This document shows positions 11,019-23,000 of a stretch of 64,000 bases of DNA, piece by piece. Where the stretch lies: positions 2,065,806-2,129,805 of the forward strand of contig WMCF01000059.1 in assembly GCA_009792885.1 (NCBI GenBank), read 5' to 3'. Position numbers and translations under genes: made by a program. Below the pieces are notes generated by a model. It ran no database searches, was not told where the DNA came from, and saw only the letters and a program-made list of their open reading frames with translations. The stretch's first letter is position 1, and every line of letters starts with the position of its first letter. This DNA is from Eremophila alpestris peregrina (lineage: Eukaryota > Chordata > Aves > Passeriformes > Alaudidae).

Positions 11019-14000
11019 GTGAGTGAGTGAGTCCCCGCAGCCCCGACGGGGCTCCGCGGGCTGCAGCTGCGTGGGGCGCGGCCGCGGGACGGGGATGGAA
11101 ACGGAGACGGGGATGGAGATGGGGATGAGAACGGGAACAGGCGCGGGAACGGGGACAGGGTGGGGACGTGGATGGGGATGGGACCGACTCGGGGTGGGGG
11201 CAGCGCCGGCGGGAGCGCAGCGAGCCCCGCAGTGGCGGAGCCGGAGCCCGACGTGCGGCCGCGGGAGCCGGAGGGGAGCGGCCGGGGCCGTGCGGGGTCC
11301 CCGCGGCTCCACCTGCGCGGCTCCGGCCGCTCCCGGGCTCCGAAGCCGAGACGGAGCCGCCCCGTACCGAGTCTTTCCCCGCCGCGCCGTCCCCGCAGCG
11401 GCCACGGGCACCCCGCGCCCCGAAAATGCCGCCGCTCCTTCCTTGGGGATGGGGACATGGCGAGGGGAACCTCCGGGTGTGTCGGGGAGCCCCGTGCTCT
11501 GCGGCTCCTGTGCCAGCCAGCCCTCCCCGGGCACGGCCAGGAGCAGGAGGAGCCCCTCGGGACGGGTCAGGCAGGGCAAGCGGCAGCCGCTGGGATCCCC
11601 CATCTCCCCGCCGGAGCTCCCATCCCTCGGGCTGCCCGGCTGCCTGAGCACTGAGGTTACTTTGCTCCGGGAAAGCGAAGGAGTTGATGTCCCCCTTGCT
11701 TTAGATAAGATGACGCTTTGTAACAGAATTGCGCCGTAACAAAAAAACCTTCTGGAAATTATTCTCCTCCTGCCCCCGTTCGTGTAACAATGAAAGGTCA
11801 TCTGCGCAGAATGACAGTAATTTAGGAAAACAAGGATCGAGAAGTTTTCCAAGCGGCCCTTTGCTGTTTCAGTAGTTCAGCAACACTGGGGAAGAAAAAA
11901 ATAGTTGGCTGCAGAAAAGTTCTCAGTGTCCCCCACCCTATAAAAGTCCTCTCAAATCTTGTGGAAAACAGTGTTTTCCACGCCAATTTCATCATCATTA
12001 ACAGATCACGGTGGATGAGGCAAAACTTAATCAAATTCAACCCATCTGCCACTGAGAGAAAACGGGGCTTTCTGGAAATTCTCAGCTACCGTGAAGCACT
12101 CTGTAAGGGGCCGGGAGCACTTAATAGTCGTGCAGATAGCACAAGTATTCCCGGGGTTTGAGAGCACGTCTGGGCGTGTGGCAGCCCTGGCATCCCTCGA
12201 AGAGCGATTGCAGGCTGAGGGAGGCGGGTGGGAAAGCTGCGGGAGAGAGCGGGGAGTGCAGGGGACAGGCGGCTCGGGCACCTGGGGACAACCAGGCACT
12301 AAAACAACTTCTTCAAGTGACCAGAAAATGCTTTGAGGGGCAAATGGAAAGCAGAAAGAGCAAGGCTGTTCATAGCCGTGCCCGAAGGAGCTTTCCCGAA
12401 GCCTGGTCAGCTGAGGGGAGCTGGAATCATTGGGAGAGAAAAATGAGTCATTGATGGGGAGTCTCAGGTTGATACAAGCACTGACCTGGCTCCCAGAGCC
12501 AGCTCTGCCCCAACCCAGCAGGGCAGGTGAAGGCAGGACGGCTTCTGTGGGCAAGGTGAGGCTGCTAAAATACAAAAAAAAAAAAAAAAAAATTGTGGAA
12601 GGAAGAAAGGACGGAATGAAGAGTGGAGAAGCTGGATTATTTCCATTACTGCAGAGGTTCGTTAGAGCTGAGGAGTGGGTGCATGGGATAACAGGACTGG
12701 AATAAAAAGGAGGAATGGAGCAGTCACAGCATCATCTGCCCAGAGATGGACAGTTCTGGTAACACACGTGGATGCTGCCTGAAAGGTGGAAATGCCTTCT
12801 TTAGGAGGGGTGTTAAACCACCATTTCCCCTGCTGTCGGACCCCGCTCTCCCCGCGGTCCGCCCCAGCCCGAGCTCCTGTGGCTTCCCAGCAAGCGGGAG
12901 GAAAACCAGCCACTCTCTCAGCCCCAGGAGCTGTGGCTTGTTTGGAGGAAGCCAGATTTAGCTCCCACAGCAGTTTGTGTTCTCGGCTTGCCGGCTGATC
13001 CTGGCTGGCAGCTCGAGGGGAGAGGAGAGGGCAGCGCTGGGAGCGGTGCTGCTCTGGGGCAGCCCCACGCTGCCTCTGGACATTTTTGCCAAGCTCTATT
13101 GGTCACAAGGACCTTAAATACATGACTTGTAAAAAAAAAATTAGAAATTGTCTATATTAAGCTAGTAGGATTCACACTTTCAATTGAACTTTCTCTTCTG
13201 GAAAGGAGAGCGTTCCTGAGAAAAGCCTAAATTGAACCAAGGGCTGTTGTGTTGGACGTGTCAGTCCCGATAAAAAGGCATGTTTAGATGAAATTGTGCT
13301 TTACTGAAAATGGTTTCAGCCAGCTGCGGTTTGGGAAAAAGTTATTCAGTGATTTGCATAGGTTTCCAAGCACATCTTTAGCACCACTGATATTGCAGTA
13401 AATACATTTGGTGGTGCATCATCGTTCCTTATTTTAATTATTATTGCCAAATTCTTCTAGGGATTCACACACAATAAACTTGTGGAACTGGAGGAAATGC
13501 TTTTCATTTTCAGAGTCAACTTTTTAAGTAGTTTAATAGGAAAAACTGGGTCCCCTCTGATCACAGTACATGGAAAGGAAATATCAACCAAATGTTTCTT
13601 CTAAACAACTGCAAATTATTAATTTTCAGTGACGTCAGGCATGGCCCGTATAAACGCCAGGAATTGGTGAACTTTGGCATCCAAAAGAGTGGCCCTGGGT
13701 GTGTGTGTGAGAGTGTGCACGTGCTCAGAGCCCGGGCAGAGGGGACAGGTTGGGTACAGTGTGGTTTTGGCGAGCGTGGCCGTGGTTTGAGGCCACTGTG
13801 ACCAACAGCGACAGCGGGGTGGCCGTGGGGAGCAGCACCCTGGCAAAAACGCTTCCAAAGCGTTACTTAGCAACAAAATACCAGCTGAAACACAGACAGA
13901 AATTAGGAAGGAATGCGAGGGGAAAATCCCTAAATCCCGTTTCCGCGTGTGTGCGCTCGGGGTGGGAGAGCAGCTCGGTCTGGGCACGGCGCTGGCAGGG

Positions 14001-17000
14001 CCCTGCCCCGCGCCCGGCCCCCAGAGCGGCCTCCGAAATTCCTTTGGAAAGATTTGGGGAGATTAGACGAATGTTGCTTATAAATACGAACTGTGCAATA
14101 AACAAACTTGGTGTAAATAACTAAGTGGAGTTTGCTGGTGATTGAGAGCCCGGCGAGCCGTTCTGGTGTGGAAAGCCATTCTGAAATTAAAGGTTTGGTT
14201 AAAGAAAAATGTACACAAAGGCCTGGATTCCCCCCTGCATCCCACCCTCACACACACCCACTGTCCTGCAGCCCACACGGACCCCCCCCCAGCTCCCCAG
14301 CACACCAAATCCTTGTTAGCTAACTTGTTTATTGCTAACCACAGCCCTTGGAAACTACAAATATTTAATTTCATCTGGCATTGGAACAGATGGGAGGCAT
14401 CAGGCTCCCAAAGAGATAAAACAAATCTGTGGAAGGAAGAGGATCTCAAGTTTGGGTGTGGGTTGGAGAGCGTGTGGGAGCCTGGCAACCACATGGGGCT
14501 ACCCATGGTGCTGTCAGGATATGGGGGCTCCCCATGAGAGCTGCTGCAGCCCAGGGTGTGATGCCCATATGGGGATTGGAGGGAATGACCAGTCCAGAGT
14601 CAGGCAGCCACCATGGTCCAGCTCCCTGCCTTGGCCCATAGAAGGAGGAGAGTGTTTATGGGCATGGAAAACAAACCAAGGGTAAATCATGAAGCAGGAG
14701 TGCACAGAGCAGGAGTGCTCCATGCCAGAGCAAGCCCTGGGCATGGTGGGGGGCTCTGGCCAAGGGTTTGGCAAGGACACCCCATTGCAGATGCAGGAGG
14801 AGATGTTCCCACCACCGTGGGTTGTTGGCTGTGCTCCCACTGGTGCTCCTCTCCAGGATTTGCCACGTATTTCCACTGTGACACCAGGGCTGCTCCAGGT
14901 TCAGTGGATGGGCACAAGGAGCAATGGAGAAATGGAGCCACACGTGAGTGTGGGTATAGGAGAGACAGGCTCATTGAGGCAGGCACCGTGCTAAGGTGTG
15001 TGGGAGGGGAAATAGCATCAATAGGAATGTTTGAAATGAAGCCAAGGGAGAGACAGCTGCCTGGAGGAGCTGCACGGCCGCCGTGTGACCGCTGCTCCCC
15101 TCCGTGCCAGCCTCAGCTGGGCAGACCCACAGAGCCCCTGAGCACTGTGCTAGCGAGGCTCTGCCAGGCTCTGCGGGGGCTCCAGGGCTGTGTGGACATG
15201 GCTGTGGTCCCATCCTGGATGAGCCATTGCCTCCTCCTCCACCAGAGCTTCTGCAGCTCGTCACCCTTTCAGTCTTGGCGCTGATGCAGGTGAGACACAG
15301 AATCACAGAACCACAGAATGGGTTGGAAGGGGCCTTAAAGCACCTGGTTCCAGCCCCTCTGCCAGGGGCAGGGACAGGGGACACAGTTCTTGCCACCTCC
15401 AAGGGGAGAGGAGGACGTGCAGCGCTCGGGACACGGAGCTCCGCGGGGTGTTGGCCCCGCTGTCAGTTTGTTGTTGCAGAGCACTTTGCGTGGCAATAAA
15501 AGCAGGAGGTCAGTGACCAGGAAGTCTTTATCCTGAGGCTGCTCCGGCTATCCAGGCAGCCATGCTGTGAAAAATAAGTTTTGAAGTAATGTCAGACTGA
15601 TGGAGAATGAACCCCGTGGCCCCTGCAGCAGCCCTGGTGTTCCTGGTTGGGGTGGCTGGAACAGATGGGTTCTCTCAGTCGCTCTGTGCCGTTACAATAA
15701 TCCTAACTGTGCTCTCACTCCATTTGTCATTAGGGTCACTTTCACCTATGGGAAATCTTTCTTAGAAAGAAATGCAGAAGGAAAAAAAAAATCCTTCTGC
15801 TCTTCCAAACCCATTAGGTTTTACTATTACCAAAAGTGGTTTCAGCAGTGCCATGAGGAGATCTGTGCTGGGCCAGAGCCCATGGAAATACAGCTTCTCC
15901 TTGGAGCAGCTCACACCCAACATAGGATGTGCCATGGAAAAGGGAACTGTACATCCAGCTTTATTATCAGAGGCTGTCTCACCTCCCCAACTCTTAGCAA
16001 AGGACTGAGATTTGAGGGGGGGGAACGTTTCTCAAGGGTAAAGGATATTTTTAATGAGCAATTATTCTGTATTCATGCACCACCCCAGTGTCCCTGAGGA
16101 ACAGCTTTCACCCAGCGCTGATCAGAGCTTTCAGACCTCAGTTCTCAGGTTACTGCTGTGCAAGATGCCAACAGCAAAGCCTCCCACATCCACCCTGGGG
16201 ACAACAGGCTGCAGCACCCATCTGCTCCATGTCCCCACAGTGCCTCAGCCCTCCTCACAGAAACAACATCCCAGTGACTGCACGGGGTGCAAGAAAACCA
16301 CAGAGAGGGGACTCCCACCAGGATCTGGAGGCAGACAACTTGAAAAGAGGGATGCACAAGAAAGAGAAAGATAACAATTCAGAAAATGAAAAGCATGTCC
16401 CTTGAGTGGCACTGGTAGTGGCTCAGCATTATAATATTAAAAATTATTGAAGTGAGACTAAGGCTCTCAACATGCAGAGTAGTGGCTCTAAGTGAGGAAA
16501 TTAGGACTATTAATCACTCCAAGGCGTTAACAATTCCAGCAGGCCAGGATGGCCCCGTTCCCAGTGGGGCTTAATAAAATACTCAGGGTTTGTAATACTA
16601 AAATAATATCTCAGATGTTTATAGCACCTTGCAACCCAAAGTGCTTGGCAGTGGGCTGTAAATCATCTGCCACGGCTGGGAGAGCAGAGGAAGGAAGGTG
16701 CAGCATCCTTGGGAAGTATGCAAAGAACTCGAGGAGGTGAAATGCTGCCAGGCATGATGGAATTCGCTCTTCAGCAGGCAGAGAGTCAGGGATGTTGGAT
16801 TTGATCCTATCTGCACGGGCTGTCTCCAACAGCTGCCTAGGGCTTTCCAGCCTCCCTCCAAAGCACAGATTTCTTGAGGACTCTGGGATGGGAAGAGACC
16901 AGGAGCCAGCACAGTTTGGCTCCCCAGCTGATCCTTCAGGACTGTCAAAGCTGTTCCACAGAATGGGGAACTGAATCACTCTTCCCAGGGGATGGGCTCC

Positions 17001-20000
17001 AACAGCCTCTGATGCCACCAAGGAGCCAGACCATGTTCTCTTCTCAGCCTCGGGGCTCTTTTCAGGCCTCAGAAGCAGAGACTGTCCAGAACCCCTGGAG
17101 CAGCCAACGTGGCTGGGGGTCCAGGGATTCCAGGGGAATTACCCCAGCTGAACACACCCTGCGCTTGGCAGGGACTAGCTGTGCCAGGAAAGGCAAATTC
17201 TCCAGCTGGAAACCCATTACCTGTAACGTGTAATTGTACGAATTCCCAGTAAACTAATTTCTTTCTTCCAAACCTCATTTTTCAAGAGTCATTTCCCACC
17301 TGGTGTCTCCCAGTGGGCACAGGCAGGGAGGAGAGCAGCTGGGGGAATCTCTGAGCTGCTCACACTCTCACCTGAGAGGGCAGAGACGCGGCGTGGCCAC
17401 GGGAGGCTGCAGCCCTGCGGGAAGCACGGGAGCAGGACACATCCAGCACGGGGTTAGCACAGCCCGCACGCTACCGAGCCAGTGGATGCGTCTGCCTCTG
17501 ATTTGCATGTTTATCTTAGAAGCAATTTCGGTTTCTCCTTGTTTACAAGAGCCACAGTCAGCAGACTCTCCACAAGAACAACAGCTTGGATTCAGCGCCT
17601 GACGGCTGTCTCCTGTTCTCGTGCATCGGCACTCCGGGATGTCGGGATGTGGCGGCAGCCGTGTCTCTGGCTGCATCCCTGCCTCTGAATGCATCCCTGC
17701 CTCCAGCTGCATCCCTGCCTCTGGCTGCATCCCTGCCTCTGAATGCATCCCTGCCTCCGGCTGCATCCCTGCCTCTGAATATATCCCTGCCTCCAGATGC
17801 ATCCCTGCCTCCAGATGCATCCCTGCCTCTGAATGCATCCCTGCCTCNNNNNNNNNNNNNNNNNNNNNNNNNNNNNNNNNNNNNNNNNATGCATCCCTGC
17901 CTCCAGATGCATCCCTGCCTCTGAATGCATCCCTGCCTCTGGATGCATCCCTGCCTCTGAATGCATCCTTGCCTCCGACTGCATGCTTGCCTCTGACTGC
18001 AGCCCTGCCTCTGACTGCAGCCCTGCCTCTGGCTGCATCCCTGCCTCCGGCTGCATCCCTGCAGCTTGCAGGGAGGAGGAGGAGGGCTTGGCCTGGCAGG
18101 CTGCAGCAGCAGCTGCCCTTGGGACAGAGCCTCCATCCCCTGCAGCACGGAGGGAGGCCAGGGATCAGCGCTCAATGTCCCGCAGCACAGAAGGAGGCCG
18201 GGGATCAGAGCTCCGTGTCCCGCAGCACAGAAGGAGGCCGGGGATCAGGGCTCGGTGTCCCGCAGCACAGNGTGTCCCGCAGCACAGAAGGAGGCCGGGG
18301 ATCAGGGCTCGGTGTCCCGCAGCACAGAAGGAGGCCGGGGATCAGGGCTCGGTGTCCCGCAGCACGGAGGGAGCCGGGGATCAGCACTGGGTGTCCCGCA
18401 GCCCCTCCCGGCCGGCTCCTGGCTGTGGAACTCGGGGGAATGGGGAAGGCACCCGGCTGGAACTCCACACCGATGGGCAGGAGGTGACACGGCAGCTCCA
18501 TGCAGCGCAGGGTGGGCAGGGGATTGTGCCAGCCCCTCACCCAGGCTGGGCACACAGCTCTGTGCTGGGCAAAGGGCGAGGCCAGGGCTTTGGGCACCGT
18601 CAGGAGGGAACAGCCTATGGAATCCCATTGCACAGGGCAGGGCATTGTTATCCCCACATGCACTTAATTATCCGCTTCCCTCTTCCCTGCCTCCCTGCTC
18701 CTCCTCACTGCAGGCTGCCCAGCTCACTGCAGGCTGACTCTCTCCTCCCAACACTAAGTCCAGGCCTGAGCAGCCTCCAGCATCAGAAGTTATCTCTCAC
18801 AGACTTTTCTGAACTCAGGGCTTGGGTTTTGTGGGGTGTTTTTTAGCTGGAAAAATGCAGATTCCCCCAGAGTACAGCACTGCAGAAGGGTGCCACTTCC
18901 AGCATAGCTTCATTTGTTTGGAAACAAAGTTCTGATAAGGCAGCTGGGGACTTCTCAGAACATCCATTGTCTTTCCCATTGCAGGGTTTTTAAAATGTCA
19001 CAGATTTTGAGAAATAAAATTGGAAGGGATGCTTTCATCTATCCAAAACAAATGTTTGGGTTCTTTCCTTCCCAAAACTCTGCTTGGCAGAATTTTCTGA
19101 TGTTCCTCGTCTTGCTCCATTTCAGAGTAACTGAACCCAACTGGAGCATTTCTCACCAAGTGGAAGCTTTTTGTCTTTGCCGAGATAACCACAGCCTCTC
19201 CAGGACACGGCAGGAATTTCCCCTTTGGTTGTGTGTTGGATTTCAGTGCATAAGCTCTGATGGAATCCTGTAGGTACTGCTACAAATCCACTGCCACAAG
19301 CACGGGGAGATGCAGCCACTGACCCTGGCAGTTGTGGGATGCACATGGCGAGGTGCTACTGCAGCAGTTGGTGCCCTTTGCACTGCTCTCCTTCCACTTT
19401 CTCCCGATGATAATGTTTGCTCTGATCTGGGTGTTTGGCAGGAGAATTAAGGAGAAGTAATTAGCTTCCAGTGTGAAAAAGGGAGTGCCTGGTGTTTATC
19501 TTGTCTGGAGGGTTTCCCTTGATCTCGGTCTCCCAGGGGATGGTGTCAGTGCTTTATCCATCACTCTCCAGGCTGGGAGGCAGCTCTGCTGTGGCTGGAG
19601 ACCAGTGCCCCAGCTCAGCAGGGCTGGTGGAAGGCAGGGGATGGGGTCCCCACAAGGTCCTCCCTGGTGAGGTGGCCCATCACAGGACATTTTCCCAGCT
19701 TCCCCAGCATCACTTTTCTCCAGCAAAGAGGAGCTTTGACTGCTTCTGCACCTCCATCCTGCAGCATCTCCTCACTGCTCTTGCCAACACGGGCAGGGAT
19801 GAGCCAGCCACCCCCATCCTTGCTGGGCAGAATGAATGTAGGGCTGGGGGCCTAACTTTGCTTCCCTGCAGGAATTCTGCAGTCCCACTCCATGCCACGG
19901 TGCCATCATCCAGCTGGGATGCTCCTCTGCCCTGCCCTGCCCCCGTGGGAAGGAATGGGCTGCTCTCAGTGTGGCATGAGCAAGGCAGGGAAATATCCCC

Positions 20001-23000
20001 AGTGAAACATCCCCAGTGAAACATCCCCAATGAAACATCCCAGTGAAACATCCCAGTGAAATATCCCAGTGAAATATCCCCAGTCAGCAGAGCTCCTGTT
20101 GGCTTTTCTTCCCCAAACAGCTTCTGCTGCTTCCCTGCTCCTCTGCTTCAGGATGCAAGTCTGGGGAGCGTGCCTGTGACAATAATGCTCGCTGCCCCTC
20201 GGAGTCTGGGTTTGCAAAGCCATGGGGAGCTGGGTTTATTATCCTCAGCTCCAGCCCGAGATGACCTTGTGCTTCTGCCAGCATTTAAACAAAATATTTT
20301 AAAAGAGAGAACAGATCCCATTGCTTTCTGTGCTTGCAGGGCTTTCCTGAGGCTAGGAGCTCTCTCTGGGGTGGATAGAACTGAGAGAACATGTCCAGGG
20401 AGAGACAATGAAATATTGTCCAAGCTTATTGCTTTTTATTATTATTATTGAAGGAAGGTTTTTGCTTCCAGTCTGGGGGTTAGAAAAAAAATCTGAACAT
20501 CACCCAAACCTCATCCCTTCCAGCCAGAATCCCAGCTCCGTGCTCTGCAGCAAAAAATCATCCTCATCCAGGAGCAGCCAGAGGGGTGAGCGGGTGGTGC
20601 TGACTGGGATGGAAAATTCCACGTTGCTGCCATTGTCCAGAGTGGTGTGAGAGTGCGGGGCAGAGCTCAGGGCCCTCCCTCGTGGCTGTGGGAAGCTGCC
20701 CCCGGGGCTCAGCCAGGCTCTGGCTGCTGTTTGTGCCTTGTCTCTCTTGTTCCTGCTCTCTCCCCACTGCTGCAGCGAGGGCACAGGCAGGGTACAGGCA
20801 ACACAGGAGCCACAGCATTGTTCTGCTCTAAGTTATGGAGCTCCAGGGCACGAGAGACAGTGCCCAGGAGATGCACAGACAGGAATAGGCAGCTGGGGGA
20901 TGACTGTGAGGAAGGAGTGCAGCACCGAGAGGTGAAGCCTGCTCCTCTTCCTCCCTCACCTGTGCCTGCCACAGGTGTCTGTGCCATGGACATTCCTGAT
21001 GAATGCAGGCAGGAGACAGGGCAGAGCCTACTCCAGCCACTCTGGGCTCAGCTGGGCTCCATCCTGCTGTGCTCAGCAGGGCTGGGATGTTGGCAAGAGG
21101 GAGGGAGGGAGGGAGGTTTTGCACATCAGCAAGTTTCTCTGCTGCTGCCCCAGGAGTTGACACAGGCCAGGCTTATGGGAGACATCCCATGACTCACAGC
21201 ACCCAGAGCTGACTGTCTGCTGGGGGACACGGGCTCCAGAGACTCCCTGCTCCTTCCTGCACTGATGTGCACACTGAAGAAAGCTCTGCTTGCTCCTGGC
21301 TGCTGCATCTCGGAATTATTTTATTAAACAAAAAGACTGTGATGGCTCAGCTGTGCCCTGTCCCTGTGCCCTGCCTGTCTGAACCACAGCCCCAGGCAGG
21401 TCTCCACCTGCACCTCACAGCTCAGCCATGCCAAGGGGATGCTGCAAGGGGGCCACTGCTGTGTAGAGAAGAACCCAAAATGTTCTTCTCCCCAGAATGT
21501 GGCTGGGTACTCAACAGCTCCGCAGTGCAGTGGTCATGGCCCAAAGGCTGCCAGAGCTCAGAAAGTGTTTAGACAATAGTCTCAGTCACAGGGTGGGATT
21601 TTGGGGGTGTCCTGTGCAGGGCTAGGAGTTGGACTGGATGATCCCTGTGGGTCACATGGCACTCAGGATACTCAGTGGCTCTGTGACTCTCTCTGCAGGC
21701 AGGGCAGTAACGTGGCACCCTTCTCTCCTGCAGGTACATCGGGGCTCTGGGCGCCAGGGTGATCTGTGACAACATCCCCGGGCTGGTGAACAAGCAGCGA
21801 CAGCTCTGCCAGAGGTACCCTGACATCATGCAGTCGGTTGGGGAGGGAGCCAAGGAGTGGATCCGGGAGTGCCAGCACCAATTCCGGCACCACCGCTGGA
21901 ACTGCAGCACCCTGGACCGCGACCACACCGTCTTCGGCCGGGTCATGCTGAGAAGTAGGTTCTGCCCTGTCCCCTCCCCTCCACCGTGTGTCTTCTGGGA
22001 GAGTCTCTCCTCCCACTGGGCTGCCATGCCCGGTGGCTTGGATTACTCCCTGAGGAGAGCTTTGCCTTTCCTTGTAAATTAATCAAGTAGTAATGGGAGC
22101 AGAGCGCTGCGCTTGGAATAGCTGCACCAGATGAGATGGAGCAGGGGGAGCACTGGGGGAGAAGGGGGAAGGAGGAGACACCTCCAGAGAACAGGCTCAT
22201 ATGTAAACAGTAATGGGATATATAAATATTTGGAGAGCGGGGTTGGCCAGGACTCAGCAGTTCACGTGGGAACTGGCTGTTCCCTCGCATGGCAAGGGAG
22301 GAAGGCACAGAGGCAGCTCCAGGCCTTGCTTCAGCCTCCGAGATGGAGGAGGACCATGGCTGTGGGGCAGGTGCCAGCCCTGCACCAAGGACTGGGCATG
22401 GCCCTGCCCAGGAGAGACCTTCCCATTGCTGGTGAGGACAGGATACAACGCAGGTGGGGACGCACCCAAGAAATGTACCCAGGGAACAAAGAGGAAGAGC
22501 ACGATGGGGACAGGGATGGGGCGGTTCCAGAGCAGCAGCAGCAGCATGGGCTCCAGCTGCCCTGGGAGTGCTCTGGGAGCAAACAGGCCCTGGGAGGTGG
22601 TGCAGGCACAGGCAGCAGCACTGCAGGACAGATGCTGCTGCATCCCATGACGTGCTGGGAGCATCCAGCCATGTGGCCTCCAAATCAAAAGCGGCTGAGG
22701 AGTCTTTCCACTCGCAGCTCGTCTGGAGGACACGTGAGCACCACAGGAGCTGGTGAGAGGGGGGCTTGCTCCTGGCTGGAGGGGAAGGGACAGCTGCTCC
22801 TGGGGTGGACAAGCAGCAGAGCCAGGAGCCAGATGCCCAACCTGACTGGAGGGAAGGGGACTGGAATACTGAATGCAGCGTTCACTCTGCCATTGCTGCA
22901 GCTCAGCCTCTCTGTCCCCACCACGACACCTTTTCTCCTGCCCGCATCCTCTCCTGGCAAAGGATGGGGAATGATGAAAGCTCCTCACCACAGCCCCATC

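Larger units (their letters stand above)
9990..11660 (+). promoter_or_regulatory. WNT2B: WNT2B CpG island and promoter region
   Basis: A dense G+C and CpG block surrounds the first coding exon at 10855-11018. A CCAAT box is visible at 10472-10476, inside CTGCCCAATGAGAG. An 18-bp GC-rich unit (GGCAGGAGCCCGGAGGGG) is repeated three times near 10349-10402. No TATA box stands out, consistent with a CpG-island promoter. The transcription start cannot be fixed; roughly 10480-10560 is a guess from the CCAAT position. Island edges are by eye. Confidence 0.65.
11019..21733 (+). other. WNT2B: WNT2B intron 1 (10.7 kb)
   Basis: Donor GTGAGT, acceptor CTCTCCTGCAG. It contains a G-rich block, a TATA/palindrome motif, an AT-rich block with CRE and octamer motifs, two minisatellites with assembly gaps, a small 13-bp repeat and two CR1 tails, listed separately. 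No internal exon was recognised; the many open frames are GC-driven. Confidence 0.85.

Noticed and set aside
9879..11852. Long minus-strand open frames of 227-343 codons
   Set aside because: Proline/arginine/glycine-rich shadows of the CpG island opposite WNT2B exon 1, with no recognisable domain or splice structure.
12015..12102. Alternative WNT2B first exon downstream of the intronic TATA motif
   Set aside because: The ATG frame reaches GT donors in phase 1, but exon 2 requires two leftover bases, so no in-frame join results.
12569..12590. Poly-A run as a retropseudogene tail
   Set aside because: No gene-like sequence or target duplication precedes it; it is a simple A run.
17586..18846. 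Long open frames on both strands (over 300 codons)
   Set aside because: They are translations of the 18-bp and 40-bp minisatellites, cross the N gap and have no homologous domain.
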